This document shows positions 23,278 to 32,215 of a stretch of 64,000 nt of DNA, piece after piece; the stretch's first letter is position 1, and every line of letters begins with the position of its first letter. The notes beneath the pieces were generated by a model. The model searched no databases and had not been told where the DNA came from. It saw nothing but the letters and a program-made list of their open reading frames with translations. A program made the position numbers and the translations under genes. The DNA comes from Nocardioides scoriae (GTDB lineage: Bacteria > Actinomycetota > Actinomycetes > Propionibacteriales > Nocardioidaceae). Where the stretch lies: assembly GCF_900104965.1 (NCBI RefSeq), contig NZ_LT629757.1, positions 3,100,001 to 3,164,000 of the forward strand, given 5' to 3'.

Positions 23278-23739
23278 GTGGAGGTCGAGCGCTCCGAGTC
23301 CGAGGCCGAGCGCTACGACCGCAACTGGATCGAGCTGGTCCAGGAGCTGCGGGTGGCGCAGACCGGCGTGCAGGTGCTGGCGGGCTTCCTGCTGACGCTG
23401 CCCTTCACCGCGCAGTTCGCCGACATCTCGTCGTGGCACCGGTCGATCTACCTGGTCGCGTTCTCGCTCGCGGTGGCGACCGTGGGCCTGATGACGGCGC
23501 CGGCCGCGCTGCACCGCTTCCTGTTCGGCCACCACGAGAAGGACACGCTGGTGCGGGCCGGCGGGTGGTACGCCAAGGCCGGCCTCACCACCATGGGCCT
23601 GACCCTGGTCACCGTGGTGGTGCTGATCTTCGGCGTCGTGGTGGGCGACGTCGCGGGCCTGGTGGCCGGCGCGGTCGTGCTGGCCCTCTACCTGCTGGCG
23701 TGGGTGGTGCTGCCGCTCAGCCTGCTGCGCCGGGGCTGA
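23278..23739 (+). CDS. DUF6328 family membrane protein
   Basis: A 153-aa protein: acidic/polar N-terminus with YDRNWIELVQELRVAQTGVQ, then four hydrophobic segments (about 32-52, 60-80, 98-120, 126-148) and HHEKD in the middle loop. This matches the actinobacterial DUF6328 family of unknown function. The GTG follows TAGGTT by 6 nt. It sits 24 bp after the SDR gene and converges on the YihY gene. Confidence 0.82.
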   Translation: MEVERSESEAERYDRNWIELVQELRVAQTGVQVLAGFLLTLPFTAQFADISSWHRSIYLVAFSLAVATVGLMTAPAALHRFLFGHHEKDTLVRAGGWYAKAGLTTMGLTLVTVVVLIFGVVVGDVAGLVAGAVVLALYLLAWVVLPLSLLRRG

Positions 23740-23763
23740 GCCCCGCCGCTGGCCTTCGGGCGC

Positions 23764-24738
23764 TCAGTCGACGACGACCCCGTGCGGCCGGCCCGGGTCG
23801 TCGTACGCCGGGTCGGGGTGGCCGGCCCGCACCGCCTCGAGCTGCGCGCACACCGCCGTGCCGTAGAAGAGGCCCATCGCCGAGAGCAGCGACCACAGCA
23901 GCAGCGCGAACACCCCGGCCAGGGGGCCGTAGATGTCGCCGAACGACGGGCTCAGCTCGACGTAGAGCGCCAGCGCGGCGGTGGTGAGCAGGTTGAGCAC
24001 CACGGCGATGCCGGAGCCGAGGGCGAGCCACGAGAGCCCGGGCTGGCGCCGCCGCGGGGCGTGGTCGAGCACCACCGCGATGGTGAGCACGAGCAGCGCG
24101 ATGCCCAGCGGCCAGCGGACCCAGTCGAAGGTGTCGGTCAGGGTGTCGCCCCAGCCGTACTCGCGCGCCATGGCGTCGGCGAAGGCGCTGCCGGCCACGA
24201 GCAGCAGGAAGCCCAGGCCCACCGGGCCGGCGAGCAGGGCGGTCATGACCGCGGCGCGGCCGTACTTGTACCTGGCCGGGCGGTCGCGCTTGATGCCGTA
24301 GATCCGGTTGGTGCCGCGCTCGACCTGCGCCATCGCGGTCGTCATCGAGAACAGCGCGAAGACCAGGCCGAACCACAGCGCCACCTCGCCGGCCTGCTCG
24401 CTGGTGCGGCTGCCGCTGACGGCCGAGACCATCGCGTCGCCGTTGCCGCTGCCGGGCGAGATCGCGTCGATGACGGCGGCCAGCACCCGGGCCGGCTTCT
24501 CCTCGTCGATGTCGGCGGCGAGGCCGGTGAGGGCGAGCAGGAACGGCACCACCGCCAGCGCCCCCTGCAGGGCCAGGGCCCGCGAGCTGGAGAAGCCGTC
24601 GCCGTAGCGGAACCGGACGAACGAGTCGACCGCGAGCCGCCGGACCCCGACGCGGCGCACGGTGTGCCAGGCGTCCTCGGCGTCGAGCTCCTCGCCGTCC
24701 ATCTCCGTGGTCACCGGGACGGTGCGGGCGGTGGTCAC
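23764..24738 (-). CDS. YihY/virulence factor BrkB family membrane protein
   Basis: A 324-aa protein with six predicted membrane helices, starting after residue 60 (RYGDGFSSSRALALQGALAVVPFLLAL). The family motifs ERGTNRIYGIKRDR and SPSFGDIYGPLAGVFALLLW are typical of YihY/BrkB (formerly RNase BN). Function unsettled; probably envelope-related. GTG start with TAGACT 6 nt upstream on the minus strand, divergent from the phospholipase D gene (65 bp). Confidence 0.9.
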   Translation of the reverse strand: MTTARTVPVTTEMDGEELDAEDAWHTVRRVGVRRLAVDSFVRFRYGDGFSSSRALALQGALAVVPFLLALTGLAADIDEEKPARVLAAVIDAISPGSGNGDAMVSAVSGSRTSEQAGEVALWFGLVFALFSMTTAMAQVERGTNRIYGIKRDRPARYKYGRAAVMTALLAGPVGLGFLLLVAGSAFADAMAREYGWGDTLTDTFDWVRWPLGIALLVLTIAVVLDHAPRRRQPGLSWLALGSGIAVVLNLLTTAALALYVELSPSFGDIYGPLAGVFALLLWSLLSAMGLFYGTAVCAQLEAVRAGHPDPAYDDPGRPHGVVVD

Positions 24739-24803
24739 CGGCGCAGTCTAGGGGCGTGGCCGGCCGCGCGCCGGGCGATGCCCCGGGGTGGCACAGTGGC
24801 GAC

Positions 24804-26432
24804 GTGCACCACACCGACTGGCTGCTGACGCAGGCCGAGCGAGGCAACCCGCAGACCCGTCTCGACGACGTCCACCCCGGCCAGGTCGCGTGGTCGGAGG
24901 GCAACCTGGTGCGCCCGCTGGTGCACGGGGCGACGTACTTCGCCGAGCTCCACGAGCGCCTCGAGGAGACCCGCCGCGGCGACCTGGTGCTGTTCACCGA
25001 CTGGCAGGGCGACGCCGACGAGCGGCTGACCGGCGAGCCCGGCAGCGAGGTCGTCGAGGTGCTGGCCCGCGCCGACGAGCGCGGGGTCGACGTGCGCGGG
25101 CTGATCTGGCGCTCCCACATGGAGAAGATGAACTTCAACGCCGAGGAGAACCGCCTGCTCGGCCGGCAGCTGCAGGCGCGCGGCGCCGAGGCGCTGCTCG
25201 ACATGCGGGTGCGCAGCGGGGGCTCGCACCACCAGAAGCTCGTCGTCATCCGCTACCGCGACCGGCCCGAGCGCGACGTGGCGTACGTCGGCGGCATCGA
25301 CCTGTGCCACTCGCGCCGCGACGACGGCCACCACCAGGGCGACCCGCAGGCCCTCGACCTGGCGCCGGAGTACGGCCCCACCCCGGCCTGGCACGACGTC
25401 CAGGCCGCCATCTCCGGCCCGGCCGTGCACGACGTCGAGACGGTGTTCCGCGAGCGCTGGGAGGACCCCACGCCGCTGACCCGCCACCCCTTCTACTGGG
25501 CGCAGGACAAGCTGCTCCGCCTCGACATGACGCCCGACGCGCTGCCCGAGCAGACCCCGCCGCCCCCGCCCGTCGAGGGCGGGACCCAGCACGTCCAGCT
25601 GCTGCGGACCTACCCCAACCTGCGCCACGGCCGCGACTACCCCTTCGCGCAGGGCGGCGAGCGCAGCGTCGCCCGCGGCTACAGCAAGGCGCTCTCGCGG
25701 GCGCGCAGGGTCGTCTACATCGAGGACCAGTACCTGTGGGGCAACCAGGTCGGCGAGGTCTTCGTCGAGGCGCTGCACCGCAACAAGGACCTCCACGTCG
25801 TGGCGGTCGTCCCGATCCACACCGACCAGGCGGCCTTCCTCAACCGGGTGCCGCAGATGCTCGGCCGCGCCCGCGCCATGCGCGAGATCACCGAGGCGGC
25901 GCCGGGCCGGGTCGCGATCTTCGGGATCGAGAACCACCAGGGCACGCCCGTCTACGTGCACGCCAAGGTGTGCGTGATGGACGACGTGTGGGCCACCGTC
26001 GGCTCGGACAACTTCAACCGCCGCTCGTGGACCCACGACTCGGAGCTGTCCGCCGTCGTGGTCGACCCCTCCGCCGCCGACCACAGCCCCTACGCGCGCC
26101 GGCTCCGGCTGCGGCTGGCGGCCGAGCACCTCGACCGCACCGTCGAGGGCGGCCTCGACCCGGCCGACCCCGACGCGCTGCTCGAGGCCATGGCCGACTG
26201 CGTGGACCCGGCCGGCTTCTTCGCGGCGTACGTCGGTGCGGCGGAGCGGCTCGACGCCTGGCACGCCGGCGGCCGCGTCGGCCCGCGCCCGCCGGGGCGG
26301 CTGCGACGGCTGCGCGCCCCCGAGCTCAACCGGCTCGAGAAGCTGGCCTCGACGCTGCCCTACCTGACCGTCCACGACCCCGACGGGCGTCCGCGGCCGC
26401 TGAAGAAGCTGGGTCGGCTCGGGGGGTTCTGA
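24804..26432 (+). CDS. Phospholipase D family protein
   Basis: A 542-aa protein with two PLD half-sites. The first, SHHQKLVVIRYRD with downstream VAYVGGIDLCHSRRDD, has Arg where the canonical HxKx4D has Asp. The second, VHAKVCVMDDVWATVGSDNFN, is canonical. No clear signal peptide or membrane segment is seen. Likely a phosphodiesterase acting on phospholipids or related esters. The ATG-less start is GTG at 24804, 6 nt after CACAGT. It converges with the MFS gene (13 bp). Confidence 0.87.
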   Translation: MHHTDWLLTQAERGNPQTRLDDVHPGQVAWSEGNLVRPLVHGATYFAELHERLEETRRGDLVLFTDWQGDADERLTGEPGSEVVEVLARADERGVDVRGLIWRSHMEKMNFNAEENRLLGRQLQARGAEALLDMRVRSGGSHHQKLVVIRYRDRPERDVAYVGGIDLCHSRRDDGHHQGDPQALDLAPEYGPTPAWHDVQAAISGPAVHDVETVFRERWEDPTPLTRHPFYWAQDKLLRLDMTPDALPEQTPPPPPVEGGTQHVQLLRTYPNLRHGRDYPFAQGGERSVARGYSKALSRARRVVYIEDQYLWGNQVGEVFVEALHRNKDLHVVAVVPIHTDQAAFLNRVPQMLGRARAMREITEAAPGRVAIFGIENHQGTPVYVHAKVCVMDDVWATVGSDNFNRRSWTHDSELSAVVVDPSAADHSPYARRLRLRLAAEHLDRTVEGGLDPADPDALLEAMADCVDPAGFFAAYVGAAERLDAWHAGGRVGPRPPGRLRRLRAPELNRLEKLASTLPYLTVHDPDGRPRPLKKLGRLGGF

Positions 26433-26445
26433 GCCCGGCCGGGCC

Positions 26446-27732
26446 CTACGCCGGTCGGGCGTCGCGGTCCTGGACCGCCGCCACCACGCGGTAGCGCACG
26501 AACGCCGGGAAGGCGACCGCGGCCAGCACGGTGCCGACCAGCACGAGCACGCCGCCGCCCGAGGCGGCGGCCGCCGCCCCGATGCCGACCGCCGCCGCGC
26601 CGTGGGCCACGTCCGCGATCCGGGGCCCGCCGACCACCACGACCGTGAAGACGCCCTGCAGCCGTCCGCGCACGGCGTCGGACGCCGCACTCTGGAGCAT
26701 GCTGGTGCGGAAGGCGGCCGAGGCCATGTCGGCCGCACCGCCGACCACGAGCATCAGCACGGCCACCACCAGCATCGGCCAGCGCCAGCTGTCGGCCAGC
26801 GCGACCGCGCCGCCGAAGCCGACCATGGCCAGGCCCCACACGGTGACCGACGCCAGCACGGCCACCCCCTGGCGCTCGACGCGCGAGACCCAGCCGGAGA
26901 AGACGCCGCCGAGCACGGCGCCGATCGGGATGCCGGCGAAGAGCAGCGCGAAGGCGAGCCCGCCGCCCTCGGGGCCGCCGAAGTCGAGGTGGGCGATCTC
27001 GGGGAACAGCGCCCGCGGCATCCCGAAGACCATGGCGATCAGGTCGACGAGGAACGACATCAGCAGCACCGGCTGGCCCTTGAGGTAGGCCAGCCCGTCG
27101 ACCACCGCGCTCAGGCCGAGGCTGCCCGTGACGCCCTCGATCGGCAGCGCGGGCAGCAGCAGCACGGCCCCCAGCGTGGGCACGAGGGTGAGGGTGTCGA
27201 GCAGGTAGAGCCAGGAGAACCCGAACACCGGGATCAGCGCACCGGCGATGAGCGGCCCGCCGATGGCGCCGGCCTGCATCACCGTCATGTTGAGCGAGTT
27301 GGCCGCCGGCAGCAGCGACATCGGCAGCAGCCGCGGCAGCACGGCGCTGCGGGTGGGCTGGTTGACCGCGAAGAACGCCTGCTGCACCGAGAACAGCCCC
27401 AGCAGCAGCCACACGCTGCCGACCCCGCTCCAGGCCTGCAGCCAGAACAGCACGCTGGTGGCGATGAGGCCGATCGTGGTGCAGACGAGCAGGGTGCGGC
27501 GGTCGATGACGTCGGCCAGCGCGCCGCCCCACAGGCCGAACACGACCAGGGGGACCAGGCCGAACACCCCGGTGAGGCCGACGTACGCCGACGAGCCGGT
27601 CATCTGGTAGATCTGCGCCGGCACCGCCACGACGGTCAGCTGCGCCCCGACGACCGTGACGATGTTGGCCAGCCACAGCCGCCGGAAGTGCGGGTTGCGC
27701 AGCGGTCGGGTGTCGGCGAGGAGGGAGCTCAC
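26446..27732 (-). CDS. MFS transporter
   Basis: A 428-aa major facilitator with about 12 hydrophobic segments. FGLWGGALADVIDRR is the loop 2-3 motif, and NQPTRSAVLPRLLP follows in helix 4-5, the pattern of the enterobactin-exporter-like (EntS/MFS_3) branch. Substrate unknown. It starts with GTG overlapping the hemerythrin stop in GTGA, so the two are translationally coupled. The final PAFVRYRV region is a basic cytoplasmic tail. Confidence 0.9.
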   Translation of the reverse strand: MSSLLADTRPLRNPHFRRLWLANIVTVVGAQLTVVAVPAQIYQMTGSSAYVGLTGVFGLVPLVVFGLWGGALADVIDRRTLLVCTTIGLIATSVLFWLQAWSGVGSVWLLLGLFSVQQAFFAVNQPTRSAVLPRLLPMSLLPAANSLNMTVMQAGAIGGPLIAGALIPVFGFSWLYLLDTLTLVPTLGAVLLLPALPIEGVTGSLGLSAVVDGLAYLKGQPVLLMSFLVDLIAMVFGMPRALFPEIAHLDFGGPEGGGLAFALLFAGIPIGAVLGGVFSGWVSRVERQGVAVLASVTVWGLAMVGFGGAVALADSWRWPMLVVAVLMLVVGGAADMASAAFRTSMLQSAASDAVRGRLQGVFTVVVVGGPRIADVAHGAAAVGIGAAAAASGGGVLVLVGTVLAAVAFPAFVRYRVVAAVQDRDARPA

Positions 27733-28247
27733 GCGTCGAGCAACGCGCGCACCTGCTCCAGGCTTCCGCAGCCCCGGGCCAGCAGCTCGTTGCGGCGGGC
27801 GGCCCACGCCGCACCGAGCCGGGCCCGGTCGGCCTCGGCGACGTCGCTGCGCGCCGGGTTGAGGATGTCGCGCTCCTCCTCGTCGAGGTGGTGCAGCAGC
27901 GTCTCGCTGAGCTCGTGGAGGTCGTGGCCGGCCTCCTTGGTGTAGAGGTCGGTGGCCTCGAGCAGCCGGAGCAGCGCCTCGTAGATCTCGCGGTGCTCCT
28001 CCTCGCCGTGCTCCGCCTCGTGCTCGTCGATGGCGTCCGTGCGCCGCAGCTGCGGGTAGACGTCGCTCTCCTCGGCCTCCCCGTGCGCCACCAGCAGCTC
28101 CGCCAGCCGCCCCCGCAGCAGGTCGCGGTCGTTCTGGTCGTTGCGCAGCTCGCGCAGCAGCGCCTCGAAGGTCCGGTGGTCGTCGAGGATCAGCTCCACG
28201 ACGTCGCCGGACTCGGGCCGGGTGATCTCGGGGAGGGCGCTCGTCAT
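27729..28247 (-). CDS. Hemerythrin-like (HHE) domain protein
   Basis: A 172-aa four-helix protein with the His/Glu pattern of hemerythrin HHE cation-binding domains: ILDDHRTFEALL (first His), HGEAEESDVYP, HEAEHGEEEHREI, and LLHHLDEEERDIL. It probably binds a di-iron centre; roles in actinobacteria include oxygen, NO or H2O2 sensing. The ATG follows TAGAGT by 7 nt (leaderless pattern). First gene of a two-gene unit with the MFS transporter. Confidence 0.9.
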   Translation of the reverse strand: MTSALPEITRPESGDVVELILDDHRTFEALLRELRNDQNDRDLLRGRLAELLVAHGEAEESDVYPQLRRTDAIDEHEAEHGEEEHREIYEALLRLLEATDLYTKEAGHDLHELSETLLHHLDEEERDILNPARSDVAEADRARLGAAWAARRNELLARGCGSLEQVRALLDA

Positions 28248-28352
28248 GGGCAGCACTCTAGGCACCGGGTCGCAGGAGGCGTGCCATGATGCTGCCCCGC
28301 CGGGTCCGGACGACCGAGGCCCGGGCTGCCGAGAACGACGAGGTCCCGCCCC

Positions 28353-29063
28353 ATGTCCAGCACCCCGCACCCCGAGCTGGTGACGACGTTCCGCGCCATG
28401 GCGGAGGTCGTCTACCGCGGGCAGTCGTTCGAGGCCGTGCACCTCGCGGTGTGCCAGGCAGCCGTGCGGCTGGTCGACGGGTGCGACCACGCGTCGCTGA
28501 TGGTGCGCCGGCACGGGCAGGTCGTCACCGTCGCGGCGTCGGACGACGTGGCGCGGGCCAGCGACGAGGTGGAGCGCGAGGTCGGCCGGGGACCGTGCCT
28601 GGACGTGCTCGACGAGGACGCGCCCCACCAGCACATCTGCGCCGACCTGCGCGACGGGTGCGAGTGGCCCGAGCTGGGCCGTCGGCTGACCGCTGAGCTC
28701 GGGGTGCACGGGCTGGCGGGGTTCCGGCTGCGCCAGGACGGCACCAAGCTCGGCTCCCTCAACGTCCTCAGCGACACCCCGGGCGCGCTCACCACCGCCT
28801 CGCTCGACCAGGCCACGCTGCTCGTCGCCTTCGCCTCGGTGGGCCTGGCTGCGCTGCACCGCGGCGAGGAGGCCGCGACCCTGCGACGGGGGCTGGAGAG
28901 CAACCGCGAGATCGGCAAGGCCGTGGGCCTGCTGATGGCGATGCACGGCATCGACGACGAGCAGGCCTTCGGGATGCTGTCGCAGGTCTCGCAGGAGATG
29001 AACCTCAAGCTGGCCCAGGTGGCCGCCCAGGTCATCGAGACCCACGGTCCCCGCTCGGCCTGA
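28353..29063 (+). CDS. GAF and ANTAR domain RNA-binding regulator
   Basis: A 236-aa protein: GAF domain (about 10-165, with CDHASLMV, GRGPCLDVLDEDAP and WPELGRRL) and C-terminal ANTAR domain (about 175-230) with LRRGLESNREIGKAVGLLMA and AFGMLSQVSQEMNLKLAQVA. ANTAR proteins bind paired RNA hairpins and act as antiterminators. A strong RNA hairpin lies just downstream, ahead of the PBP gene, which is a candidate target. No kinase partner is next to it. Confidence 0.92.
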   Translation: MSSTPHPELVTTFRAMAEVVYRGQSFEAVHLAVCQAAVRLVDGCDHASLMVRRHGQVVTVAASDDVARASDEVEREVGRGPCLDVLDEDAPHQHICADLRDGCEWPELGRRLTAELGVHGLAGFRLRQDGTKLGSLNVLSDTPGALTTASLDQATLLVAFASVGLAALHRGEEAATLRRGLESNREIGKAVGLLMAMHGIDDEQAFGMLSQVSQEMNLKLAQVAAQVIETHGPRSA

Positions 29064-29180
29064 CCCGCGCCGCGCCCCCCGTCCGGACGCCGAGACGCTG
29101 GTGTCGTCCCGGGGCGCCGGGGTACGACCTCCATGGCCGGTCGGCCGGGTGGGCACCACCGGCGACCAGCCCCCCGTACC

Positions 29181-29230
29181 TGTGTCGCGCCGGCAGCCCA
29201 ACTCCGCCGTCGGCTGTCCGGCGCGGCACA
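29181..29230 (+). terminator. Large hairpin between GAF-ANTAR and PBP genes
   Basis: An 18-bp imperfect stem: TGTGTCGCGCCGGCAGCC (29181-29198) pairs with GGCTGTCCGGCGCGGCACA (29211-29229) with one G-U pair and one bulged base, and a 12-nt loop. No T tract follows. It may terminate the regulator mRNA or be a cis RNA element controlling the PBP gene, whose start is about 38 bp downstream. Confidence 0.55.
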
Positions 29231-29267
29231 GACCACCCACCGGGGAGCCCTGTGGTCGGATCGGGTG

Positions 29268-31196
29268 GTGACCCCCATCCCGTCGTCGCGACGCGTGCCG
29301 CGCGGCGCCCTCGCCGGCCTGCTCGCCGGCACCCTGGCCGTGGGCGCGCTGTCGGCCTGCACCCCGCCCTGGTCCGGCTCGGGGGCGCAGGACGCCGCCG
29401 ACGTGCTCGCCCGGGGGCTGGCGCGCGGCAGCCTGGAGGACGTCGCCGTCGCGGGCGACCGCGCCGCGGCGCAGGAGCAGCTCGCCGCGGTCGTCGCCGA
29501 CCTCGACCTCCTGGGTCGCCCGCAGGTCGCCGTCGACGAGGTCGAGACCGAGGACGACCGGGCCACCGCGCGGCTGGGCTGGCGGTGGTCGGTGGGGGAC
29601 GAGGTCTGGAGCTACGACACCACCGCCCGGCTGCGCCGCACCGCGGACGACACCTGGCAGGTGGGCTGGACCCCGGCGCTGGTGGAGCCCTCGCTGGAGC
29701 GCGGCGAGGTCCTCGACGCGCGGCCCGTGACCGCCCGGCGCGGCGTCATCAGCGGGGCCGGCGGCCAGGTGCTGGTGCGGCCCCGGCCGGTGGTCCGGGT
29801 GGGCGTCGGCAAGGACGGCCTCGACGACGAGGCCGCCGCCGGGGCGGCCCGCGCGGTCGCGGAGGTCGTCGACGTCGCCCCCGGGCCGTACGTCGAGCAG
29901 GTCGCCGCCGCGGGCCCCCGCGCCTTCGTCGAGGCGATCGTGCTGCGCGCCGCCGACCTCGACGACCGGCAGCGCAGCGCGCTCGAGGCGGTCGACGGAG
30001 CGCTGCTGGTCGACGACGAGCTCCCGCTCGCCCCCACCCGCGACTTCGCCGCCCCGCTGCTCGGCACGGTGGGTCCGGCGACCGCGGAGGTCGTCGACGC
30101 CAGCGACGGCGAGGTCGTCCCGGGCGACGAGGTGGGGCTCTCGGGGCTGCAGCGGCGCTACGACGCCGAGCTGCGCGGCACCCGTGGCGTCGAGGTGAGC
30201 GCCGCCCCGGCCGACGCGGTGGTCGCCTCCGAGGGCCGGACGCTCCTCTCCGTCGACCCGGTGCCGGGTCGACCCCTGCGCACCACCCTCGACCAGGGGC
30301 TCCAGGAGCAGGCCCAGCGGGTGCTCGCCGACGTGGGTCCCGCCAGCGCGCTGGTCGCGGTCCGGCCCTCGACGGGCGACCTGCTCGCGGTGGCGAGCGG
30401 GCCGGGCGGCGGTGGGCTCGGGACGGCCACGGAGGGCCGCTACGCCCCCGGGTCGACGTTCAAGGTCGTGACCTCGCTGGCGCTGCTGCGCGCCGGCCTG
30501 ACGCCCGCGTCCGCAGTGTCGTGCCCGCCCACGCTCACCGTCGACGGCAAGGTCTTCGAGAACTACGACGACTACCCGGCCGACGCCACGGGTCAGATCA
30601 CCCTCGAGGACGCGGTGGCCAGCTCGTGCAACACCGCCTTCATCGGCGCGGGCGACGAGCTGGGTGACGGCGACCTGGCCTCGGCCGCGGCCGCGCTGGG
30701 CCTGGGGGTGGACCGCGACCTGGGGTTCCCGGCGTACCTCGGCCGGGTCGACCGCTCCGGCACCGCCACCCAGGAGGCCGCGGCCCTGATCGGCCAGGGC
30801 ACGGTGCTGGCCTCGCCGCTGGCGATGGCGACGGTGGTGGCCTCGGTGGTGCGTGGCCAGGTCGTGGTGCCACGGCTGCTGCCGGGGCTGGAGAGCACCG
30901 CGACCCCGCCCGCCGCGCCGCTGACCGACCGCGAGGCCGCGCAGCTGCGCACGATGCTCGGCGCCGTGGTCGAGCGCGGCAGCGGGCGGCTGCTGGCCGA
31001 CCTGCCCGGGCAGCCGGTCATCGCCAAGACCGGCACCGCCGAGTTCGGCGACGCCGAGCCGCTGCAGACCCACGCGTGGATGGTGGCGGGCCGCGGCGAC
31101 CTGGCCGTCGCCGTCTTCGTCGAGGAGGGCGCCTCGGGCTCCCAGACCGCCGGCCCGGTGCTGCGAGCCTTCCTCGCGGGGGCCCCGACCCCCTAG
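29268..31196 (+). CDS. Class B penicillin-binding protein, predicted lipoprotein
   Basis: A 642-aa transpeptidase. The N-terminus has a signal with lipobox LSAC (Cys31) instead of the usual membrane helix. An NTF2-like MecA_N-type domain (about 40-140), a PBP dimerisation region, and the transpeptidase domain follow: active Ser396 in STFK, SxN at 453-455 (SCN), and KTG at 587-589. It cross-links peptidoglycan stem peptides in the envelope; resemblance to PBP2a-like proteins suggests low beta-lactam affinity is possible. GTG at 29268 preferred (29265 is also GTG); a GGGGAG lies further upstream than usual. Confidence 0.88.
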   Translation: MTPIPSSRRVPRGALAGLLAGTLAVGALSACTPPWSGSGAQDAADVLARGLARGSLEDVAVAGDRAAAQEQLAAVVADLDLLGRPQVAVDEVETEDDRATARLGWRWSVGDEVWSYDTTARLRRTADDTWQVGWTPALVEPSLERGEVLDARPVTARRGVISGAGGQVLVRPRPVVRVGVGKDGLDDEAAAGAARAVAEVVDVAPGPYVEQVAAAGPRAFVEAIVLRAADLDDRQRSALEAVDGALLVDDELPLAPTRDFAAPLLGTVGPATAEVVDASDGEVVPGDEVGLSGLQRRYDAELRGTRGVEVSAAPADAVVASEGRTLLSVDPVPGRPLRTTLDQGLQEQAQRVLADVGPASALVAVRPSTGDLLAVASGPGGGGLGTATEGRYAPGSTFKVVTSLALLRAGLTPASAVSCPPTLTVDGKVFENYDDYPADATGQITLEDAVASSCNTAFIGAGDELGDGDLASAAAALGLGVDRDLGFPAYLGRVDRSGTATQEAAALIGQGTVLASPLAMATVVASVVRGQVVVPRLLPGLESTATPPAAPLTDREAAQLRTMLGAVVERGSGRLLADLPGQPVIAKTGTAEFGDAEPLQTHAWMVAGRGDLAVAVFVEEGASGSQTAGPVLRAFLAGAPTP

Positions 31197-31200
31197 GGTG

Positions 31201-31228
31201 CTGACTGTGACAGTGACACTGTCAACGT
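31201..31228 (+). promoter_or_regulatory. Promoter with 17-bp palindromic operator before the MpaB-type gene
   Basis: -35-like CTGACT (31201-31206), 16-nt spacer, -10-like CAACGT (31223-31228). The perfect palindrome TGACAGTGACACTGTCA (31208-31224) fills the spacer and takes the first two bases of the -10. The same motif with the same phase recurs at 45745 and 51782. Confidence 0.7.
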
Positions 31229-31249
31229 CGACGCACCCCTGGAGGCGCC

Positions 31250-32206
31250 ATGAGCCGCACGCTGCCGTTCCCCCGGTCCCGGTCCCGGATGGTCCACGCC
31301 GAGCGCAGCATGGAGCTCGACCCCGTGCGCGACCACCGCGAGGTCCTGCTGGGCGTCGCCGCCCACGACTACCCCTGGGACACCGTCCAGGCGCTGTCGT
31401 TCGCGCTGTTCCGGACCTACGCCGTGCCCTCGATCGGTGGCCTGCTCGACCGGACGGGGGAGTTCACCGGCCGCGTCCAGAAGCGGTACGACGACACCGG
31501 CCTGCTGCTCGAGGAGATCCAGCGCCACGGCCTGGAGAGCTCCCGCGGCCGCGACGCCGTGCGTCGGATCAACCAGATGCACGCGATGCACGACATCTCC
31601 GACGCCGACATGCGCTACGTCCTGGCGACCTTCGTGGTGGTGCCGAAGCGCTGGATCGACGACCACGGCTTCCGCCCGCTGACGCCGCACGAGGTGATCG
31701 CCTCGGTGCACTACTACCGCGAGCTCGGCCGGCACATGGCCATCCCGGACCTGCCCGAGGACTTCGCGGGCTTCGAGCGGCTGCTCGACGCCTACGAGCA
31801 GGAGCACTTCGCGCCCGATCCCGGCGGCCGGCGGGTCGCCGACGCGACGCTCGACCTGATGACCACCTTCCCGCCCCACCACCTGCTGCCGCGCCGGGTG
31901 GTGCGCCGGGCGGCGTACGCCCTGATGGACGAGCCGCTCCTCGACGCCTTCGGCTACCCGCACCCGACCCGGCTCGAACGCCGCCTGGTGCGCGGCGGCC
32001 TGCGGCTGCGCGCCCGCGTGCTGGCGCTGCTGCCGGCCCGCACCGAGCCGCGCTGGGCCAGCGACCTGGGCTGGTTCCGCTCCTACCCCGGTGGCTACGC
32101 CATCTCCGCGCTCGGCACCTTCCGGGGCCCGACCGGGGCGCCGCGGCCCGGCTGCCCGGTCGGTCGGGGCGCGGCGCCGGAGGGCCAGCAGCCCGCCGCC
32201 TCGTAG
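31250..32206 (+). CDS. Oxygenase MpaB family (DUF2236) protein
   Basis: A 318-aa helical protein of the DUF2236/MpaB oxygenase family (distant to latex-clearing protein Lcp). Characteristic parts are RTYAVPSIGGLLDRTGEF, the His-rich INQMHAMHDISDADMRYVLATFV, and VIASVHYYRELGRHMAIP; histidines in these helices probably ligate heme or iron. Substrate unknown; relatives oxidise polyisoprenoid or lipid chains. A GGAGG ribosome site lies 5 nt before the ATG. The promoter carries an operator shared with beta-oxidation genes, suggesting a lipid-related role. Confidence 0.85.
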   Translation: MSRTLPFPRSRSRMVHAERSMELDPVRDHREVLLGVAAHDYPWDTVQALSFALFRTYAVPSIGGLLDRTGEFTGRVQKRYDDTGLLLEEIQRHGLESSRGRDAVRRINQMHAMHDISDADMRYVLATFVVVPKRWIDDHGFRPLTPHEVIASVHYYRELGRHMAIPDLPEDFAGFERLLDAYEQEHFAPDPGGRRVADATLDLMTTFPPHHLLPRRVVRRAAYALMDEPLLDAFGYPHPTRLERRLVRGGLRLRARVLALLPARTEPRWASDLGWFRSYPGGYAISALGTFRGPTGAPRPGCPVGRGAAPEGQQPAAS

Positions 32207-32215
32207 GCTGCGGCG

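Noticed and set aside
17653-23535. A 1960-codon open frame on the minus strand across several genes
   Set aside because: It is antisense to FUSC, SRPBCC, photolyase and SDR genes that have clear motifs; long spurious frames are expected at this GC content. The translation is low complexity Arg/Pro/Ala/Gly.
27729-31073. A 1114-codon minus-strand frame
   Set aside because: Only the final 172 codons (hemerythrin) are real; the rest is antisense to the GAF-ANTAR and PBP genes.
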